Below are positions 8,601 to 16,518 of a DNA stretch of 36,021 nucleotides, piece by piece. The position numbers and the translations under genes are program-made. Source of the stretch: Chloroflexota bacterium (GTDB lineage: Bacteria > Chloroflexota > Dehalococcoidia > JACVQG01); contig JACQTY010000034.1 of the NCBI GenBank assembly GCA_016210545.1, positions 1-36,021 of the forward strand, in the 5' to 3' direction. Positions within the stretch are counted from its first letter, which is position 1, and the number at the start of each line of letters is the position of its first letter. The notes beneath the pieces are model-generated. The model ran no database searches and was not told the origin of the DNA. It saw only the letters and a list, made by a program, of their open reading frames with translations.

Positions 8601-10601
8601 GAAGTCCCGTAAGTTCTTCCAGGGAGCGCTGTTGCCGCTCAAGACGTCTGACGTGGCTTCGCCGCTCCACCTGAACGTACGCTTTACGCTAGCTATCGCA
8701 GCAATGAGGGCCGACACGGCTTTGCGTAGGGCTTCAAGGTCATTCTCTGAGGCTCTCCCAAGCATGTCAAAGCGCAGCGAGTTCTGCTCGGATTCATGTC
8801 CTTCCAAATTATGCCTGGCGATTTTCTCATCGGCTATCATCCTGTCGAGGCGATGGACGTCGGGGACAGAGTCGCGGGCAACCAAGTGCTTACGCAACTC
8901 CCGGCAGTAGGCAGGGGACAAGCCTCTGCATAGCTGGAGCAATTCCGCGAATTCCGCGTTTGACAGCGGGCAAGGAGTGGCCTCCCTTATTTCCTCGTTC
9001 AACCACTGGAAACGGTTTTGTTCGGTTTTTACCCTCTGGGCAATCTGTTGAGCAGTCCCACTGTAAGAGGCTACTTCGTGTCGGTATGTGTGTATCTCTC
9101 GCTGCTCTCTCAGGAGCCGCCTTTTGTCCGCGATGCTCTTCTTGATTTCATAGAGATCCGTTTGGAGTGTTGCTATGGTATTCTGACTTCTTATAGGATT
9201 CCATTCGGAGTATCGGGTGTTAATGCCCCCAACGGATGCTTCCAACTCTTGCCTAGCAGCCTGGTCGTCCCCCAAGAGCGTAACGCATAGCGAGGCAATC
9301 TCAGAGGGTATCTTTTCCTTCAGTACTCTGAGAGCGCGTGGAGTCTGGCTTGTGACGAGCACTCTCTTGCCTTGGGCAAGCAGATGGCAGATCAGGTTGG
9401 CTATTGTGTGGCTCTTGCCAGTACCCGGGGGACCCTGCACTAGGATTCCCTGGTTGTCATTCATTTTACTGACAATTTGAAGTTGTTCCTCGTTTGTGGC
9501 AAGGGGAAGGTAAACATAAGTGTCTGCAGCCTGAATACTCTCGTCAGATTCTTTGTCCAGGTCGGCGTCCGGAGAATCGGCAGCTATTTCGCAGAGCAGT
9601 CGTACTCCCGAAGGTATAATACCACCGCTCGTGATCTGTTCGATAATGGTGCTCAAGCACTGGATTTGACTCCGCTGCGTCCTCTTTCGAAGTATTAAGG
9701 CTGGCGCAAAGGCAAGTAGCGGCGTTTTCCCGCACGCGTCCGGAGGAATCAAGGAATCGGAGTAAGTCCCGTCTGGACCCAATGACTGAATCCAACTTCG
9801 AAGGACTTTATCCAACTCGCCTTTTTCCCAAGGTGACTCTTCGACAGCGTTCAATAGGGCTTCTATGGTCTTTTGCTGGTCCAGCGGCGGAAGGTGACCA
9901 GGGTCAATCATCTCTGTTTCAAAATGAAGTTTGGTGCCTTCTGTTGCTCCCTGCAGTTCGAACTTGGCCCGATCAGGATCAAATGTCAGGTTGGCATTAC
10001 CCGTAATAATGTGCCGTCTAACCATTTGCCTGTTAGGGGTCTCCCATGAAAGATGTCCCAGGCCCAGTACGAGTTCATACTGTTCGCCAAGCTTCTTCAA
10101 TTGCTGGTGAATTGAGAAGAGATGGAAATACAGACTGTCAGCCGCTTTCCAGAGCCGATGGGTTTCAGCCCATTGTGACCAGTCTGCTTGGAGATACTGC
10201 CGCCACTCCTCAGATATTTCTGGGTGGTCAATTAGTAGTTCGGAGCGCCCAGAGGCGGGATCCACCATATTGTCTTTCAGGTGGACTTCATCTAAGGCGT
10301 CGTCGTCTTGTTCATTGCCAAGCCATCCGACACAGGAGCTCGGTATTGGAGGTCTCTCCGGCTCAGGGGTCTTCCTTACCTCGGCCCAGATACTATCTTG
10401 AGCCTTGTCAGCGTCAGAGGAATGCAATATGGAGTAGCAACCTTTGTATTGAGGAATGTCGTGAAACCACACAACTTCATCGTATTGGGCCAAATCCCTT
10501 ACGACGGGAGTCTTCAGCTTGGCCAATTCTCTCAGGTATGTGAAGAGGCGAACGGCTCTGTCACGCGTTATGTTTTGCTTGTCGAGATCGGATGCGTCCA
10601 T
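5691..10601 (-). CDS. SF1 DNA2/NAM7-like helicase with C-terminal Vsr/DUF559-like nuclease
   Basis: This 1636-residue protein has an N-terminal region of unknown fold (~1-370) and an SF1 helicase core split by a long helical insert (~450-1040). Helicase motifs are Walker A GPPGTGKS near 390, Walker B IIIDEASQ near 1060, VVGDSEQISPD, FRCMPEI near 1147, AYAFQGDERDVV and NVAASRSRDQL near 1300. A nuclease domain follows at ~1365-1470, with FEVDV, YRIDLVVEG and LAIECDGDVHG: an E...D...ExD pattern like Vsr/DUF559 enzymes. The last ~80 residues form a separate small module containing GGALWIMGGQEL. AGGGAG 6 nt before the ATG supports the start. Such helicase-nuclease fusions often sit in defence regions. 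It looks intact, stands alone, and is AT-richer by eye than thiC. Confidence 0.88.
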   Translation of the reverse strand: MDASDLDKQNITRDRAVRLFTYLRELAKLKTPVVRDLAQYDEVVWFHDIPQYKGCYSILHSSDADKAQDSIWAEVRKTPEPERPPIPSSCVGWLGNEQDDDALDEVHLKDNMVDPASGRSELLIDHPEISEEWRQYLQADWSQWAETHRLWKAADSLYFHLFSIHQQLKKLGEQYELVLGLGHLSWETPNRQMVRRHIITGNANLTFDPDRAKFELQGATEGTKLHFETEMIDPGHLPPLDQQKTIEALLNAVEESPWEKGELDKVLRSWIQSLGPDGTYSDSLIPPDACGKTPLLAFAPALILRKRTQRSQIQCLSTIIEQITSGGIIPSGVRLLCEIAADSPDADLDKESDESIQAADTYVYLPLATNEEQLQIVSKMNDNQGILVQGPPGTGKSHTIANLICHLLAQGKRVLVTSQTPRALRVLKEKIPSEIASLCVTLLGDDQAARQELEASVGGINTRYSEWNPIRSQNTIATLQTDLYEIKKSIADKRRLLREQREIHTYRHEVASYSGTAQQIAQRVKTEQNRFQWLNEEIREATPCPLSNAEFAELLQLCRGLSPAYCRELRKHLVARDSVPDVHRLDRMIADEKIARHNLEGHESEQNSLRFDMLGRASENDLEALRKAVSALIAAIASVKRTFRWSGEATSDVLSGNSAPWKNLRDFMRGHLGEITDQVATIQALEVRLPDMDRGRLRTDAQQLLEHLQMGGKLGWKFFAPQVVRSTRYIMERVHVGGKPCATLEQLKLLVTYVQVLDKIDLLWTGLAAKDAKEEGSLLLQLGYLQTRLATLEEILGLEEYVSAAGSRVKCIEGLPEPRWHQRDDLEAMASDIQAAEREQAFAKATNAFETSIQKVRAVASGPHPHDLYQEMLVALQNRDAKAWATCLEKLSQIEEGRRALLRRDQLQARLNGVAPILCHDLQNSSAETAWDERATVFAEAWAWKQAAKWLTSFGQEHDEKALEADLGRLSTEEKETISNLAAAKAWDNCLRKLTAFQRNNLIAWATAMRRVPRTLSAKTRPKWLKEARKCMDNCRSAIPAWVMPLHRVFDTIAPDPECFDVIIIDEASQTGPEGLVVNYLAQQCIVVGDSEQISPDAVGLLEDSVTSLVERYLDQIPFKNFYHPAMSLFSFAEILFSNKIVLREHFRCMPEIIQFSNRLCYTSTPLKPLRQYPPNRLEPIIVQHVENGFRDGSGANVQNRPEADELVEAIVKMCAQEEYAGKTMGVISLQGEAQAKYIETKLLARLSPTELEDRRIVCGDAYAFQGDERDVVFLSMVAAPNMRIGALTREPDKRRFNVAASRSRDQLVLFHTATLNDLNPDCMRYKLLEYCQKPTSPASVHGIDLSRLRELAKAADRRPGTQPRPFDSWFEVDVCISVADRGFTVIPQYAVAEYRIDLVVEGTKTRLAIECDGDVHGIETFERDLARQRTLERCGWRFWRIPGYEYYGDPDGSLVPLWKTLRDMGIEPLHGTAKSVDESLQEQQKAVSESQTKLANESSTESTPLPPDIPPKQTDGEATGGVEPVRQASLPLAPMSAHEPQLPREPPPGVGHSVNSNKRDAATDVTFTLVGYLKQKGIIFKDKRAIGGALWIMGGQELGPVVKELKSNWGISFAYLPKGGKTSGHRPAWYSNTKL

Positions 10602-10805
10602 GCACGGCTCCCTGCACGCGATGCCCTGGGGTAAGCGTCGGTTTGCCCTATGTTACTACCGAAACATCTCCTTTTCAATAGCGACTGCCGTGTCAAAGTC
10701 CCTCTGGTGGCTCATTCGCTATGGGTCTTGTTGAATCAGTTGCCGGCATTCCAAATGCCGCGGGTGTCTTGGTCTCACAAGGTGGGGCAAGTCTTGCGAA
10801 TGTGA

Positions 10806-11219
10806 CTATCCCCAACTCGGCTGTCGCACATCCAGCCCCGACACCTTGCCGAAATCGCTGACGTTCTCCGTTAGCACGCAGTATCCGTAGGCTATGGCGG
10901 TGGCCGCGATCAGCAGGTCATGAGCGCCGATGGTCTGGCCCTTCGCCATGATCTGTGCCCATATCGGCGCGTGGATGCGAGCGACCCGGGTGTCGAAGGG
11001 AAGCACCGGCACCACCTCGAGGAGCGCCTCCACGAAGGCCTGCCGCCGCGTCCGGCGTCGTGGGTTGTTGGCCCGGTAAGCCCCGACGAGAAGCTCCGAG
11101 GCGGTAATTGCAGCCAGCGCCACAGGCTCGTCCCCGCCGGCGACTTTGGCCAAAGCGCCAACGGTCTGCATGCGGCGTTCCAGGGTGATCAAGACGCTGG
11201 AGTCGATCAGGAGGGCCAT
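10806..11219 (-). CDS. vapC: PIN-domain ribonuclease toxin, VapC family
   Basis: This is a 137-residue PIN-domain protein, expected to cleave RNA unless held by its antitoxin. The acidic residues expected for the PIN active site are visible: D6 in LLIDSSVLI, E42 in ASELLVG, D101 in AHDLLIAATA and the late D122 region. It overlaps the 3' end of the antitoxin gene by 13 bp, the usual sign of a coupled pair. The 204 bases between it and the helicase-nuclease gene contain no gene that I can recognise. Confidence 0.88.
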   Translation of the reverse strand: MALLIDSSVLITLERRMQTVGALAKVAGGDEPVALAAITASELLVGAYRANNPRRRTRRQAFVEALLEVVPVLPFDTRVARIHAPIWAQIMAKGQTIGAHDLLIAATAIAYGYCVLTENVSDFGKVSGLDVRQPSWG

Positions 11220-11476
11220 TCTGGCGGGACCTCCTTGGGTTGGCTGGACTGAATGGCTTCCAGGTCGTCGGCAAAGCCCTCGCCGGGCAGCGGCAGGTCT
11301 TTGAGGAGTTCCGCGGCTTCAGCCAGGGAAACCGTCCTCGGTGGCCCGGCCGGGGATAGAGTAGCCACAGCTTCCCCGTTGCGCTCGATGAGGAACCTCT
11401 CTCCTCTGTAGCGCACACGGCTCAGGATATCCGAAAGGGTTTTGGACAGTTCCGTTGCGGTGATGCGCGTCTCCAT
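11207..11476 (-). CDS. vapB: Phd/YefM-type antitoxin of the VapC toxin
   Basis: The 89-residue protein starts METRITATELSKTLSDILSR, the typical opening of Phd/YefM-type DNA-binding antitoxins, followed by RFLIERNGEAVATLSP. The C-terminal half should wrap the toxin. GGAGGT lies 4 nt before the ATG. Antitoxin-first order and the overlap with vapC support autoregulated co-expression. 'vapB' is used for its role as VapC partner; the fold is Phd-like. Confidence 0.85.
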   Translation of the reverse strand: METRITATELSKTLSDILSRVRYRGERFLIERNGEAVATLSPAGPPRTVSLAEAAELLKDLPLPGEGFADDLEAIQSSQPKEVPPEWPS

Positions 11477-11499
11477 TTATACCTCCGCAGAAATCTCTG

Positions 11500-11527
11500 A
11501 TAATATGATACTCGGATGTTCGGACAA
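11500..11527 (-). promoter_or_regulatory. Likely promoter of vapBC
   Basis: On the minus strand TTGTCC (11522-11527) and TATTAT (11500-11505) are spaced 16 nt apart, about 24 bases ahead of the vapB start. The leader would be short and would contain the GGAGGT ribosome-binding site. Confidence 0.45.
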
Positions 11528-11678
11528 TTGCCAGCCTGTTGAGACCTTACCTGTGGGGCGCTTCAACAACGGCCCCTACGGTGGGCAGGCACGGGGGCCA
11601 CCTGTTCCAACAAAATGTGGTTTGCATGCGGACTCAAGGGCAAATCAAGAGGAGAGTCCCACAATTTGTCTGGCGAAG

Positions 11679-11737
11679 GCCAGAATCCAGAGGAGTTTCG
11701 TGGGATCCCGATGGATCGGGACCTACGCTGGAATGAC
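11679..11737. repeat. Degenerate REP-like repeat
   Basis: In minus orientation it reads GTCATTCCAGCG...GTCCCGATCCATCGGGAT...CTGGATTCTGG, a weakened relative of the GTCATTC-type repeats elsewhere in the window, with the same internal CCCGAT/ATCGGG hairpin. Confidence 0.5.
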
Positions 11738-11833
11738 ACGCGGCGAAAGGACTACTTGCTCCCCGAGTCTTAGATTCGTCCCTGCCTGTCTGGCCAAGAA
11801 TATCTTGGAACAGGCAGGTTGGGAAACCTTCCC

Positions 11834-12460
11834 CTACAGCAGCTTCCCCTGCGCTATCGGCGCAAAGGTTCTTCTGTGGATGGGGCACGGCCCCAGACGG
11901 TCCAGGCATTCCAGGTGCTCCGGGGTGCCGTAGCCCTTGTGGTGGGCAAAGCCGTAGCCGGGATATTCCCTGTCCATCTCCACCATCAAACGGTCACGGG
12001 TCACCTTGGCTACAATGGAGGCACAAGCGATGGAGAGGCTGAGTTTGTCTCCATCGATGATGGCCTTCTGGGGCAGTCTTATCGAAGGCAGCTTTAAGGC
12101 ATCTATTAGCAAGAAATAAGGCGATACATATAGCCGCTCTATTGCCTGGGCCATAGCCCGCCGGGTGGCCTCTACAATTCCCAGTTCATCCACTAGCTCC
12201 GACGACATCATGCCGACGCCAAAGGCCAGGGCGCACTCCTGAATCCGGGGGGCCAGGGACTCACGCTGGGCGGGAGTCAGTTCCTTGCTATCGCGGACGC
12301 CGTCGAGCAGGGACACGTCCAGGTCAAGGGGCAGGATGACGGCTCCCGCGGCCACAGGCCCGGCCAGCGCTCCCCTCCCCACCTCGTCGATCCCAGCGAT
12401 GAAGCGGTAGCCCTGTCGCCACAGGTCCCGTTCTTCGGCTAGAGTGGGTGGCGGTTGCAT
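11834..12460 (-). CDS. rnhB: Ribonuclease HII
   Basis: RNase HII cuts the RNA strand of RNA-DNA hybrids and starts removal of single ribonucleotides from DNA. The protein is 208 residues from MQPPPTLAEERDL, preceded by AGGAG. Family motifs are GIDEVGRGALAGPV (D25, E26), RDSKELT, LLIDALKLP and DGDKLSLSIACASIVAKVTRD. Then come YPGYGFAHHKGYGTPEH and the C-terminal HRRTFAP. The frame remains open up to 12595, but those extra residues are a read-through of an intergenic repeat and are not part of the protein. It lies downstream of mnmA on the same strand. Confidence 0.94.
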   Translation of the reverse strand: MQPPPTLAEERDLWRQGYRFIAGIDEVGRGALAGPVAAGAVILPLDLDVSLLDGVRDSKELTPAQRESLAPRIQECALAFGVGMMSSELVDELGIVEATRRAMAQAIERLYVSPYFLLIDALKLPSIRLPQKAIIDGDKLSLSIACASIVAKVTRDRLMVEMDREYPGYGFAHHKGYGTPEHLECLDRLGPCPIHRRTFAPIAQGKLL

Positions 12461-12480
12461 AGGCTCCTGGAAGGCCTCCC

Positions 12481-12570
12481 TGTCATTCTGAGTCCCGACG
12501 GGTCGGGACGAAGAATCTCCGGTTGCTCGTACGAAGAGATTGCTTCGTCGCTTCGCTCCTCGCAATGACG
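12481..12570. repeat. REP-like intergenic repeat upstream of rnhB
   Basis: It runs from TGTCATTCTGAG to CTCGCAATGAC, with an internal GTCCCGA/TCGGGAC hairpin followed by GAAGAATCT. The left part matches the arms of the elements near 35302-36021. It separates mnmA from rnhB. Confidence 0.8.
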
Positions 12571-12640
12571 AAGGACCGGCACTCGATTTTGCCAATGCCC
12601 ATCTAAAGAGGGCGATGGGTTCTCCCCCGCTACAGAGCGG

Positions 12641-13759
12641 TTACCGGCACGTTGAAAGTCTTTTTCCTGACAGGTCTCTGGCCACCGAGTCAATAGTTGC
12701 TCCGCCCAGCACCCTCTCCCCATCATAGAAGACCACTGCCTGCCCGGGCGTGATGGCCCGTTGCGCGCGCTCGAAATCCACGGATACTGAGTCCCCTTCA
12801 ATGTCGACGGTGGCCGGAGATTCCGGCGAGTGGTACCGTATCCTGGCCGTTAGCCGCGTGTCCGACGGGGGCGCTTCCCCGGATACCCAGGAGACCTCCG
12901 AAGCCCGCAAACCGCATGAATAAAGTTCTTCCTCCGGTCCGATTACCAGCAGGTTATTGGCGGCATCGATCTCCAGGACGTACATCGGCTCCCGGGAGCT
13001 GAGGCCAAGCCCGCGCCGCTGGCCCACGGTGTAGAGGGCAATCCCTTTGTGCTGGCCAAGCACCCGGCCATTGGAGTCCACGATGTCTCCCGGCGTGGAT
13101 GCGGATGGAGCGACCAAAGGCCGGTAATCGCCGTGGAGCACAAAGCAGATCTCCTGGCTATCGGGTTTCTCCGATACGGGCAGCCCCAGTTCCGCGGCCA
13201 GTTGTCGCACGTCCGCCTTAGCATAATGGCCAATTGGCAACAGAAGATGGGAAAGCTCTTTCTGCCCCAGCGTGTACAGGACATAGGACTGGTCCTTGGC
13301 AGGGTCGATCCCCTTCAGCAGGCGGAACTCGCCTTCCGATGCCTCGACGCGGGCGTAATGTCCGGTAGCCAGATAGTCGGCGCCCAGGGCCGTCACCTTT
13401 TCGAGCAAAAAGCGGAATTTCATCTGGCGGTTGCAGGCCAGGCAGGGGTTCGGAGTGCGTCCCCGGGTGTACTCCCGGCAGAAGGGGTCTATGACGTGCT
13501 CTTTGAAGAGGGACTCAAAATTCATGACGTAATGAGGAATGCCCAGCCGGTAGCAGACCTGAGCGGCGTCGTTCACGTCTTCGGTGCGGCAGCACGGGTG
13601 CCGGGTCTTCTCTGTCCCTGCCTCTGTCTCAGGCGTGAGGCGCATGGTTATGCCGAAGACCTGGAATCCCTGGCGGTGCAGCAGGGCAGCAGCGACCGAG
13701 GAGTCGACGCCGCCGCTCATGGCTACCGCTACCCGTCCTTTGCATGGAGCGCGATTCAT
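12641..13759 (-). CDS. mnmA: tRNA-specific 2-thiouridylase MnmA
   Basis: MnmA activates U34 of the Lys, Glu and Gln tRNAs with ATP and inserts sulfur. The 372 residues fit the family. Visible features are the PP-loop AMSGGVDSS (residues 13-21), the first catalytic cysteine C106 in [12 protein letters not shown], the ATGHYAR segment, [12 protein letters not shown], the second catalytic cysteine C205 in SQEICFV and the [16 protein letters not shown] hairpin. The C-terminal barrel ends with [20 protein letters not shown]. The start [17 protein letters not shown] fits homologues. It is transcribed away from udg, sharing the intergenic region 13760-14026. Confidence 0.95.
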   Translation of the reverse strand: MNRAPCKGRVAVAMSGGVDSSVAAALLHRQGFQVFGITMRLTPETEAGTEKTRHPCCRTEDVNDAAQVCYRLGIPHYVMNFESLFKEHVIDPFCREYTRGRTPNPCLACNRQMKFRFLLEKVTALGADYLATGHYARVEASEGEFRLLKGIDPAKDQSYVLYTLGQKELSHLLLPIGHYAKADVRQLAAELGLPVSEKPDSQEICFVLHGDYRPLVAPSASTPGDIVDSNGRVLGQHKGIALYTVGQRRGLGLSSREPMYVLEIDAANNLLVIGPEEELYSCGLRASEVSWVSGEAPPSDTRLTARIRYHSPESPATVDIEGDSVSVDFERAQRAITPGQAVVFYDGERVLGGATIDSVARDLSGKRLSTCR

Positions 13760-13974
13760 AGCAGAAAGAAGTGTAGCACGCAGGCAGCCGGGAAATCAAT
13801 TTGCCGGCGGGCCGCTGACGCGTGGCCGACGCGAGAAGCCGAGACGTACTATAAAATGCGTAGAGCGTCCGTGATAAGTTGCACAATTCCTATTGGGCGG
13901 GATGGCTTGCCCGGGCACGGCAGATATGATTGTCTACACGGTAGCGCATTCGCGGGTATGGCAACGATTTTTTA

Positions 13975-14003
13975 TTGACGCACCTTTCTAGCTATGCTAT
14001 GAT
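13975..14003 (+). promoter_or_regulatory. Promoter of the udg-rnj unit
   Basis: TTGACG (13975-13980) and TATGAT (13998-14003) are exactly 17 nt apart, and TGC directly precedes the -10 box (extended -10). The expected start near 14010 gives a very short leader before the ATG at 14027. Confidence 0.78.
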
Positions 14004-14026
14004 TCAAAAAAAGGTCGTTAGCTAGA

Positions 14027-14653
14027 ATGTCTTTTGCTCAGGCTTCACCGCTGGCCGGCCTATCGCTGGCTGAAGTGGCCGCGCGTGTTCTCACCTGCAC
14101 GGACTGTCCTCTGTCCCGCGGTCGAACCCACGCTGTACCTGGCGAAGGCGCTGAGAATGCCAGGGTCCTCTTCATTGGAGAAGGCCCCGGCTGGCACGAA
14201 GACCAGACCGGACGTCCCTTTGTCGGCCCGGCCGGCAAGTTTCTGGACGAGTTGATCGCTTCCGCGGGCCTCAAGAGGCCGGATGTGTTCATCACTAATG
14301 TGGTGAAGTGCCGCCCCCCGGGGAACCGCGACCCCCTGCCCGATGAGATAGATGCCTGCCGCAAGTACCTGGACAGGCAACTGGAAATCATGAAGCCCGA
14401 TGTGGTGGTGACGCTGGGCCGTCATTCCATGGCCCGCTTCTTCCCCGGAGAGACCATCAGCAGGGTGCACGGCACCTGGCGGCGTCAAAACGGTCTCGTT
14501 TGCTTCGCGATGTATCATCCCGCTGCGGCCCTCCATCAGCAAAGCTTGAAGACGACCCTTCAAACCGATATTCTCAAGCTCCCCGGTTTGTTGCAGGAAG
14601 TGAATAGGCCGGCCCAGGCGGAGCAGCCAGCAAAGCAATTGAATTTATTCTAG
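14027..14653 (+). CDS. udg: Type-4 (Fe-S) uracil-DNA glycosylase
   Basis: This enzyme removes uracil from DNA, the first step of base excision repair of deaminated cytosine. It is 208 residues long. The iron-sulfur cysteines of family 4 are present: C24-TD-C27, C95 in VVKCRPPGNRDP and C111 in DACRKYL. The active-site motif GEGPGWHEDQTGRPFVGPAG lies at 51-70 and the HP motif MYHPAAALHQ near 163. It starts a plus-strand unit with a good promoter and is followed 5 nt later by rnj. Confidence 0.93.
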   Translation: MSFAQASPLAGLSLAEVAARVLTCTDCPLSRGRTHAVPGEGAENARVLFIGEGPGWHEDQTGRPFVGPAGKFLDELIASAGLKRPDVFITNVVKCRPPGNRDPLPDEIDACRKYLDRQLEIMKPDVVVTLGRHSMARFFPGETISRVHGTWRRQNGLVCFAMYHPAAALHQQSLKTTLQTDILKLPGLLQEVNRPAQAEQPAKQLNLF

Positions 14654-14658
14654 GCGGC

Positions 14659-16314
14659 ATGATGGACAAGAAGAAACTACGAATCATACCCCTGGGTGGT
14701 CTGGGGGAAATCGGCAAGAACATGATGGTGCTGGAATACGGCGACGATATGCTGGCCATCGATGTCGGGCTGATGTTTCCCCAGGAGGACATGCTGGGGG
14801 TAGATCTGGTTATCCCCGACGTCAGTTATCTCGTAGAGCACCGCAGTAAGCTGAGAGGCATAATCATAACTCACGGCCACGAGGACCATACGGGTGCTTT
14901 GCCCTATGTACTGCCCAGGTTGAATGTTCCCATCTACTCCGCCCCGCTCACCCAGGGCCTGATCTCCATCAAGCTGAAAGAGCATGGCCTGCTGGACACG
15001 TCCAAGCTGATTGCTGTACAGGCTGGCGAGAAGAGGAGTTTCGGGCAGTTCAAGGTAGAGTTTCTGCACATGTGCCACAGCATCCCTGACGCCCTGGGCC
15101 TTATCATCACAACGCCTGCGGGTATTGTGGTGCACAGCGGCGATTTCAAGCTGGACTACACCCCCGTGGATGCCAGGGCGACCGACTTCACCCGGTTGGC
15201 CCAGATGGGGGGGCAGGGTGTGCTGGCGCTCATGGCCGATTCAACCTACGCGGAGGTTGCCGGCTACACACCCTCGGAGCAGGTGGTGGGCGATGCCCTG
15301 CGGCACATAATGGCCGATGCCCCGGGGCGGGTGATCGTTACCACCTTTGCCTCATTGATCTCTCGTATCCAGCAGGTTATCGACGCGGCGGCCAAGTACG
15401 GGCGGAAGGTATTCGTCATCGGGCGGAGCATGAACGAGACTGTCCGCATAGCCCAGGAGTTGGGCTATCTGCAGTCGACGCAGGGCGTCCTGTCCCGTCT
15501 GGAGGAGCTGCAAAGACTGCCCCCCAACAGGATCGTGCTCCTGACTACGGGCAGCCAGGGTGAGCCTACCTCTGCCCTGGTGCGCATAGCCAACGGCGAA
15601 CACAAGCAGGTGCGCATCCTTCCTGATGACACCGTCGTCCTTTCGGCCACACCCATTCCGGGAAACGAGACTCTTATCAATGGCACCATTGACAGCCTGT
15701 TCAAGCAGGGCGCCCAGGTCTTCTACGATAAGATTGCTCAGGTCCATGTGCACGGGCATGGCAGCCAGGAAGAGCTGAAACTCCTGATCAATCTGGTGCG
15801 TCCCAAGTTCCTGGTGCCCATCCACGGTGAATACCGTCACCTGTCCTTGCACGCGAAGCTGGCTGAGTCGCTGGGCATACCCCGGAAGAACAGTTTTGTC
15901 CTGGAGGACGGAGATATTCTCGAGCTGGGGCAGGACGGTGGTGAGGTGGTGGAGAAGCTGCCCGTAGGGAATGTGTACGTGGACGGCATTGGAGACATAG
16001 GGCACATGGTACTGCGCGACCGCCGGGCCCTGGCGCAGGACGGGGTCGTGGTTGTGATCGTGGCTATCGATAAGAGTTCCGGTCAGATTGTCGGGCGTCC
16101 CGAACTCATCTCGCGAGGCTTCGCTGATAAGGATGAGGAGGACGCCTTGATGGGAAAAGGCCGTGACCTGTTGGCCCGTGTCCTGGGCCGCGGAGACGGG
16201 CATTTGTCCGAGGCGAGCCATGTTCAGGGTAAGGTGAGGGAATCTCTCAGCAGACTCTTTTATGACGAGACCAAGCGCCGCCCGATGATTCTGCCTATGA
16301 CAGTGATGGTGTGA
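14659..16314 (+). CDS. rnj: Ribonuclease J
   Basis: RNase J is a metallo-beta-lactamase/beta-CASP enzyme with 5'-exonuclease and endonuclease activity in mRNA decay and rRNA maturation. At 551 residues it is full length. The zinc-binding HxHxDH motif is H72-G-H74-E-D76-H77 in ITHGHEDHTGA. Further metal ligands lie in MCHSIPDA and VVHSGDFKLD, and the beta-CASP signatures VHVHGHGSQEE and VPIHGEYRHL follow. A C-terminal domain completes the protein. The ATG comes 5 nt after the udg stop; a second ATG one codon later is possible. Confidence 0.95.
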   Translation: MMDKKKLRIIPLGGLGEIGKNMMVLEYGDDMLAIDVGLMFPQEDMLGVDLVIPDVSYLVEHRSKLRGIIITHGHEDHTGALPYVLPRLNVPIYSAPLTQGLISIKLKEHGLLDTSKLIAVQAGEKRSFGQFKVEFLHMCHSIPDALGLIITTPAGIVVHSGDFKLDYTPVDARATDFTRLAQMGGQGVLALMADSTYAEVAGYTPSEQVVGDALRHIMADAPGRVIVTTFASLISRIQQVIDAAAKYGRKVFVIGRSMNETVRIAQELGYLQSTQGVLSRLEELQRLPPNRIVLLTTGSQGEPTSALVRIANGEHKQVRILPDDTVVLSATPIPGNETLINGTIDSLFKQGAQVFYDKIAQVHVHGHGSQEELKLLINLVRPKFLVPIHGEYRHLSLHAKLAESLGIPRKNSFVLEDGDILELGQDGGEVVEKLPVGNVYVDGIGDIGHMVLRDRRALAQDGVVVVIVAIDKSSGQIVGRPELISRGFADKDEEDALMGKGRDLLARVLGRGDGHLSEASHVQGKVRESLSRLFYDETKRRPMILPMTVMV

Positions 16315-16339
16315 GCTGTTTTGGGGACGAAATCCCCCG

Positions 16340-16399
16340 CCCCAATTTGCCCCGACCCGTTGAGGCAAGTTGGGGCCGCCCCCTTTACTTAAAGGGGGC
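16340..16399. repeat. Two adjacent hairpins between rnj and ftsK
   Basis: CCCCAATTTGCC (16340-16351) pairs with GGCAAGTTGGGG (16364-16375) with one wobble, and GCCCCCTTTA pairs with TAAAGGGGGC at 16378-16399. Both are typical of dispersed intergenic repeats. Neither is followed by a T-run, so a terminator role for rnj is uncertain. The rest of 16315-16518 shows no gene. Confidence 0.6.
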
Positions 16400-16518
16400 C
16401 ACGGTGATGCGCCGCCAGGCGGCCCAGGAGGCTGAGTTGACCTCTGACTCCGCGGGAATGGAAGGTGGCGTGACGACGCCAGGCCCCCAAAAGGCCTGCC
16501 AACCCCCCGTCTTGAGGC

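Larger units (their letters stand above)
11477..11833. other. Intergenic region between vapB and rnhB, repeats only
   Basis: These 357 bases contain a promoter for vapBC (11500-11527), a degenerate intergenic repeat (11679-11737) and a long hairpin at 11781-11818. In the hairpin CCTGCCTGT pairs with ACAGGCAGG and CCAAGA with TCTTGG. Reading frames that cross this stretch have no family features and are not reported as genes. Confidence 0.6.

Noticed and set aside
10602-10805. A tRNA or small RNA in the gap between vapC and the helicase-nuclease
   Set aside because: No cloverleaf, terminal CCA or paired stems of tRNA type were found by eye.
11634-11909. A 91-residue minus-strand frame between vapB and rnhB
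   Set aside because: It spans a REP-like repeat and a hairpin and has no conserved features.
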